From assembly GCF_013283195.1 (NCBI RefSeq), contig NZ_JABEKT010000002.1, positions 1,375,862-1,439,861 of the forward strand: DNA of 64,000 bases. The letters run 5' to 3'. Position numbers and translations under genes: made by a program. Position 1 is the first letter of the stretch. Each line of letters starts with the position of its first letter. This DNA comes from Ensifer adhaerens. GTDB taxonomy: Bacteria; Pseudomonadota; Alphaproteobacteria; Rhizobiales; Rhizobiaceae. The notes under the pieces were generated by a model. That model worked only from the letters and a program-made list of their open reading frames with translations. It was not told the origin of the DNA and did no database searches. This document shows positions 63,429 to 64,000 of this stretch, piece by piece.

Positions 63429-64000
63429 GTGGCTATGGACGCGAACATTTCCTCGCGGATCAATCTGATGCGCATCGTGCTGATTTCCGGCATCGTCTTC
63501 GTACATGTGCCGCATGATCCGCAGACGAGCCCCTTCCTCGGTACCTATGGGTTCTGGGACTGGCTGCGCGTGTTTCTGGGCGATAGCCTCTTTCGTGTCG
63601 GCGTTCCCTGCCTCAGCGCGATCTCCGGCTATCTCCTGTTCCGCCGCGGCCTGGAGACGTTCGACTACGGCAAGACGCTTCGGACCAAAGCGCGCACGGT
63701 ATTGCTTCCCTTCCTTCTGTGGAACCTTTCCTTTCTGGCGCTGGTGTATGTCGCGCAGCTCAAAAACATCGGTTTCGGCTACCTTCCGGATGTGGTGAAC
63801 GCCAGCCCGCGCGAATGGCTGAGCCTGGCGTTTGCGCTCGAGGGACTGCCGATCAACGTGCCGCTCTACTTCCTGCGCGATCTACTGCTTTGCATCCTGC
63901 TCTCGCCAGTGCTCGCCTGGCTGATCAAGCGCTATCCGCTGCAGGCGCTTGGCCTGCTACTTGCTTACGCGGTGCTTCCGCTGCCGAACGGTATCTTCCT
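63429..64000 (+). CDS. exoH: Succinoglycan succinyltransferase (ExoH), 3' end outside window
   Basis: The frame is open from 63417 to the window end, giving at least 190 residues of an acyltransferase-3 membrane protein. The start SSRINLMRIVLISGIVFVHVP shows the family's conserved Arg and His, and FRVGVPCLSAISGYLLFRR follows. ExoH adds succinyl groups to succinoglycan, which makes it a substrate for cleavage. Starts at GTG 63429 (11 bases after AGGAG), ATG 63435 or GTG 63417 are all possible; 63429 was chosen for spacing. It matches ExoH by position after exoT. Confidence 0.88.
   Translation, partial: MAMDANISSRINLMRIVLISGIVFVHVPHDPQTSPFLGTYGFWDWLRVFLGDSLFRVGVPCLSAISGYLLFRRGLETFDYGKTLRTKARTVLLPFLLWNLSFLALVYVAQLKNIGFGYLPDVVNASPREWLSLAFALEGLPINVPLYFLRDLLLCILLSPVLAWLIKRYPLQALGLLLAYAVLPLPNGIF

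Overview
The window is GC-rich, densely coded alphaproteobacterial DNA. It ends in a succinoglycan (exo) cluster whose gene order, exoB-exoZ-exoQ-exoF-exoY-exoX-exoU-exoV-exoW-exoT-exoH, is that of Sinorhizobium/Ensifer. In Sinorhizobium meliloti this cluster lies on the megaplasmid/chromid pSymB. The many ABC importers joined to small catabolic operons also fit such a replicon, so I infer a pSymB-like replicon of an Ensifer/Sinorhizobium species. No rRNA, tRNA, CRISPR array, insertion sequence or replication origin was recognised.

Layout. 1-6.7 kb holds unrelated single genes: a LysR regulator cut by the window edge, an S41-type protease, a group II PLP decarboxylase, a methyltransferase, and an SbmA/BacA-like ABC protein with a damaged ATPase domain. 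6.8-18.2 kb is a nitrogen-heterocycle/ureide region. A GntR gene and ureidoglycine aminohydrolase run one way, and a flavin reductase-like gene and a hydantoin-type racemase run the other. A convergent operon follows with a dipeptide-type importer and two amidohydrolases; its binding-protein gene is frameshifted. Similar GntR-like palindromes precede both + strand and - strand transcription units. 18.7-27.8 kb encodes a type I secretion pair (PrsD/PrsE-like) and its probable cargo, a 1979-residue RTX protein with a metallophosphoesterase domain.

28.1-39.1 kb is a second catabolic region. Nine co-directional genes link a polar amino acid-type importer to a dimethylformamidase-like hydrolase, a class III aminotransferase, a beta-keto acid cleavage enzyme, an acetyltransferase and an acetylpolyamine-amidohydrolase-like deacetylase. 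A LysR gene lies at each end, and a thioesterase lies just beyond. 39.4-43.6 kb has a nucleoside deoxyribosyltransferase-like gene, an exported pentapeptide-repeat protein, a small membrane protein, a MocR regulator and a DUF983 protein; the last two share an upstream sequence box. 43.8-51.4 kb is a module of two CMD/AhpD-like proteins, a luciferase-like monooxygenase and a peptide-type importer with a fused double ATPase.

51.7-64 kb is the exo cluster. ExoB makes UDP-galactose and ExoY (with ExoF) starts the lipid-linked unit. ExoU and ExoW add late glucoses, ExoV adds pyruvate, ExoZ acetyl and ExoH succinyl, ExoT and ExoQ flip and polymerise, and ExoX restrains ExoY. The cluster continues past the window. 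No exoI homologue is seen between exoT and exoH; that gap holds an 18-bp perfect palindrome instead.
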